DNA of 6,857 bases from Planctomycetota bacterium (lineage in GTDB: Bacteria; Planctomycetota; Phycisphaerae; Phycisphaerales; SM1A02): positions 1-6,857 of the forward strand of contig RFQW01000090.1 of the NCBI GenBank assembly GCA_009924765.1, read 5' to 3'. A model generated the notes under the pieces. The model ran no database searches and had not been told where the DNA came from. It worked only from the letters and a program-made list of their open reading frames with translations. Positions within the stretch are counted from its first letter, which is position 1. Each line of letters begins with the position of its first letter. Of this stretch, positions 6,348-6,857 are shown one piece after another. The position numbers and the translations under genes were made by a program.

Positions 6348-6857
6348 TCAGGGGGACGGCAGGAAGATGCACTTGCCCTGATCGTCCGGTCGCTGGCCCT
6401 CGATGCAATCCACGACCACCTTGGCCACCACATCGGGGTGCATCGTGTTGTGCGGCGGAACCACCTTCTCCGAGAAGTTGTTGCGCAGCGCCCGGGTTTC
6501 CACGGCGCCGGGATTCACGGAGAAACTGCGGATGCCGCTCGAGCCTCCTTCGCGCGCCACGCTGCGGGTGAGCGAGTCGAGCGCCGACTTGCTTGCCGCA
6601 TAGGCGAAGAAGCCCGCGAATGGATCGGTCGATCCCATGGTGCCGATGTTCACCACGCAACCCGACTTCTGCTTCTTGAAGTGCGGCCAGCAGCGCGCGA
6701 TCAGGAACGCGGGGCCGAAGGTGTTGATGAAGAAGCACTGCTCGAGCATCTCCTCGGTGGTGCGCTCGATGGGCATCATGGGCGCAACGCCGGCGCAGTT
6801 CACCAGGTTGTCCACGCGTCCGAAGCGCTCGATGGTCTGATCGACCACGGCATGGGC
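6348..6857 (-). CDS. Short-chain dehydrogenase/reductase (C-terminal 169 residues; N-terminus off the right edge)
   Basis: The frame is open to the window edge, so the nucleotide-binding TGxxxGxG segment is not seen. Counting from the edge, visible SDR landmarks are an N-C-A-G variant of the NNAG motif (20-23), the structural Asn in FFINTFGP (Asn45), VVNIG (68-72), the YAASK active-site motif (Tyr86, Lys90) and VNPGAVET. Such enzymes are NAD(P)(H)-dependent oxidoreductases in the cytoplasm; the substrate cannot be told. The catalytic Ser position, 13 residues before Tyr86 in classical members, holds Thr73; Ser76 is close by. The true start lies outside the window: a GTG at 6848 is in frame but sits inside the conserved fold and should not be used as the start. 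Confidence 0.92.
   Translation of the reverse strand, partial: AHAVVDQTIERFGRVDNLVNCAGVAPMMPIERTTEEMLEQCFFINTFGPAFLIARCWPHFKKQKSGCVVNIGTMGSTDPFAGFFAYAASKSALDSLTRSVAREGGSSGIRSFSVNPGAVETRALRNNFSEKVVPPHNTMHPDVVAKVVVDCIEGQRPDDQGKCIFLPSP

Noticed and set aside
5756..6571. Plus-strand open frame of 271 codons spanning smpB in another frame
   Set aside because: It overlaps smpB, which has clear family motifs, and its own translation is Arg-rich and unrecognisable.

Overview
The window is GC-rich bacterial chromosome with four genes. Two long tandem paralogues on the minus strand encode secreted zinc metalloproteases. A complete smpB lies on the plus strand, and a short-chain dehydrogenase on the minus strand runs off the right edge. 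The GC-rich coding sequence and a large modular exoprotease ending in two dockerin-like calcium loops suggest a planctomycete, perhaps of the Phycisphaerae type. That assignment is inference from protein style, not from a marker gene.

Layout from left to right. Positions 1-2490 (minus) hold the first 830 residues of protease A; its C-terminus lies beyond the left edge. Positions 2491-2748 are an AT-richer spacer with a candidate promoter and a perfect TGTGA-N6-TCACA site. Positions 2749-5580 (minus) hold protease B, complete at 943 residues: signal peptide, propeptide-like region, HEXXH catalytic domain, Ig-like domain, jelly-roll/MAM-like domain and a C-terminal dockerin-like pair. Positions 5581-5873 are the divergent spacer between protease B and smpB. 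Positions 5874-6344 (plus) hold smpB. Positions 6348-6857 (minus) hold the C-terminal 169 residues of the dehydrogenase. smpB and the dehydrogenase converge with only three bases between their stop codons.

The two proteases look like an ancient tandem duplication. They share domain order, active-site residues, leader sequence around the ribosome binding site, and apparently the core promoter. Only protease A's promoter has the CRP-like palindrome next to the -35, so the copies may have diverged in regulation. The clearest thing to follow up is this pair: a possible metalloprotease subfamily with HEXXH-x14-E spacing, plus the promoter comparison. smpB is trans-translation housekeeping and the dehydrogenase is generic; neither shows a functional link to the proteases. 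No RNA gene, mobile element or CRISPR array was seen.
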